DNA of 64,000 nucleotides from Bog-105 sp965277435 (GTDB lineage Bacteria; Acidobacteriota; Terriglobia; Bryobacterales; Bryobacteraceae), in assembly GCA_965277435.1 (NCBI GenBank), contig OZ255821.1:2728001-2792000 (forward strand). Reading direction: 5' to 3'. The translations under genes and the position numbers were made by a program. This document shows, piece after piece, positions 63,044 to 64,000 of this stretch (position 1 is its first letter; every line of letters starts with the position of its first letter). The notes under the pieces were generated by a model. That model worked only from the letters and a program-made list of their open reading frames with translations, did not search any database and was not told the DNA's origin.

Positions 63044-64000
63044 ACTCATGCTGCTGCCCAGACTTATCTGCCTGCTTATAATCCTCGCGCCGCTACTGCG
63101 GGCACAAAGCGAGACGGATTCCCCAAAACTACTCGCCCAGGTTTTACAGCGGCTCGATGCGCTCGAAAAACAAAATCAGGAGTTAGCGGGAGAAGTCCAC
63201 AGTCTACGTCAGGAACTGGCGCAATCGAAAGTATCCGCTCCAGACGAGACACAGCAGGCATCCGCCACCGCTGCTCCGCCGCCCGTGATCGACGACCGCG
63301 TCACCGTAAATTCGCAACGCATCGACGAGCAGGCCCAGACTAAAGTGGAAGCCTCCCAAAAATTCCCGGTGCAACTGACCGGCATGCTGCTCTTTAACGC
63401 CTTCGGCAACAGCGCGAATTCCGGCAACCCCAACAGCATCTACAACCCTCTGCTAACTGGTCCCGATCGTTCCGGCGCGACTATACGGCAATCGTTACTT
63501 GGCTTCAACTATCAGGGTCCTCATCTGCCAGGCGACGGCCGCGTGAACGCATCTCTACTACTGGACTTCTGGGCAGGCTCTCCGCAGCCCGGCTCTTCCT
63601 GGGTCCGATTGCGCCAAGCCGACGTTTCGCTCGATTGGAAGCACAGAAGCTTTTCAGTCGGGCAGGAAAAGTCGCTGATTTCGCCCTATCAGCCCAGTTC
63701 ACTCGCCGAAGTCGCTATCCCACCTCTGGCCGGCGCAGGCAATCTCTGGCTCTGGCTCCCGCAGGCGCGCTACGAAGAGCGAGTGTTTCTGGGGACTCAC
63801 GATGGCTTAACGGGCCAAATCGCCCTGCTCCAGACCGACGAGACCTACTCAACGCTTCCCCTCGAATACACCAACCTGATTGATCGCGCACGCCCCGCTG
63901 TCGAGGGCCGAATCGCCTACTGGCATCGCTTCGACGACCAGCGTCGCCTTGAAATCGGTTCAGGCTTTCACACCAGCAAGTCGCACGTCGAAGGGCAATC
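63030..64000 (+). CDS. Exported coiled-coil, porin-like protein, 3' end beyond the window
   Basis: The frame is open from ATG 63030 (alternative ATG 63048) to the edge, at least 323 residues. A signal peptide (LMLLPRLICLLIILAPLLRA) is followed by a heptad-rich helix (LLAQVLQRLDALEKQNQELA, then EVHSLRQELA), a Pro/Ala linker and then alternating beta strands with aromatic belts (FPVQLTGMLLFNAFGNSANS, VNASLLLDFWAGS, AYWHRFDDQRRLEIGSGFHT). This is the layout of outer-membrane porins with a periplasmic coiled coil. The start overlaps the receiver gene, so the regulators and this protein are one operon. Confidence 0.75.
   Translation, partial: MLLPKLMLLPRLICLLIILAPLLRAQSETDSPKLLAQVLQRLDALEKQNQELAGEVHSLRQELAQSKVSAPDETQQASATAAPPPVIDDRVTVNSQRIDEQAQTKVEASQKFPVQLTGMLLFNAFGNSANSGNPNSIYNPLLTGPDRSGATIRQSLLGFNYQGPHLPGDGRVNASLLLDFWAGSPQPGSSWVRLRQADVSLDWKHRSFSVGQEKSLISPYQPSSLAEVAIPPLAGAGNLWLWLPQARYEERVFLGTHDGLTGQIALLQTDETYSTLPLEYTNLIDRARPAVEGRIAYWHRFDDQRRLEIGSGFHTSKSHVEGQ

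Overview
The window looks like chromosomal DNA of an acidobacterium, most probably a Solibacter/Bryobacter-type member of the Terriglobia. This is inferred from gene content: an Oar-like TonB receptor with an N-terminal carboxypeptidase-regulatory domain, paired DUF1549/DUF1553 heme proteins and DUF1501 Tat proteins, an FG-GAP/ASPIC-UnbV protein, many exported multiheme cytochromes carrying TPR repeats, and moderately high GC. No rRNA, tRNA, CRISPR array or prophage was recognised.

Region 1 (1-19.86 kb, minus strand) reads as one long, mostly translationally coupled gene string. From its promoter-proximal end it encodes a sugar-binding-protein-like protein, an SDR dehydrogenase, an L-fuconate dehydratase, a RhaT-family sugar permease, two GH29 alpha-L-fucosidases, a DUF1549/DUF1553 heme protein, a DUF1501 Tat protein, an FG-GAP/ASPIC protein, an 8-heme and a 7-heme TPR cytochrome, and a TPR protein cut by the window edge. 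The plausible job is to release L-fucose from glycans and degrade it by the non-phosphorylating route, linked genetically to an exported heme/TPR assembly. The permease is interrupted by a complete IS256-family element (14621-16022) with a perfect 8-bp target duplication. The permease is therefore broken, and the nine genes downstream may be separated from their promoter.

Region 2 (19.9-28.5 kb) holds another 7-heme TPR cytochrome (possibly with an ATC start), a methyltransferase, an exported metallo-beta-lactamase-fold hydrolase, a large TonB-dependent receptor behind a good sigma-70 promoter, and a YncE/Vgb-like beta-propeller.

Region 3 (28.7-36.7 kb, plus) has a second DUF1549/DUF1553 plus DUF1501 pair, a glutathione-peroxidase-fold protein that has lost its catalytic cysteine, a uronate-isomerase-like protein and a hexuronate-type MFS transporter.

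Region 4 (36.7-47.0 kb) is a urea-carboxylase-type nitrogen locus, probably for guanidine. A minus-strand ABC importer lies divergent from two DUF1989 proteins, a urea/guanidine carboxylase and an allophanate hydrolase. A Uma2-family gene sits between the two arms.

Region 5 (47.0-51.3 kb) is a De Ley-Doudoroff-type sugar-acid module: a KDG kinase, an enolase-superfamily dehydratase with an apparent export signal, a KDPG aldolase and an HGSNAT-like membrane acyltransferase.

Region 6 (51.3-64 kb) is mixed: an S9 peptidase, a chemoreceptor gene with two compensating frameshifts, a PfkB kinase, a zinc-ribbon membrane protein, a CPA1 Na+/H+ antiporter, a palindromic YARGS-type repeat, an FAD oxidase and NAD(P)-binding protein pair divergent from a LysR regulator, two response-regulator genes without a kinase, and the start of a coiled-coil porin-like protein. 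No stretch over 300 bases lacks a gene or pseudogene.
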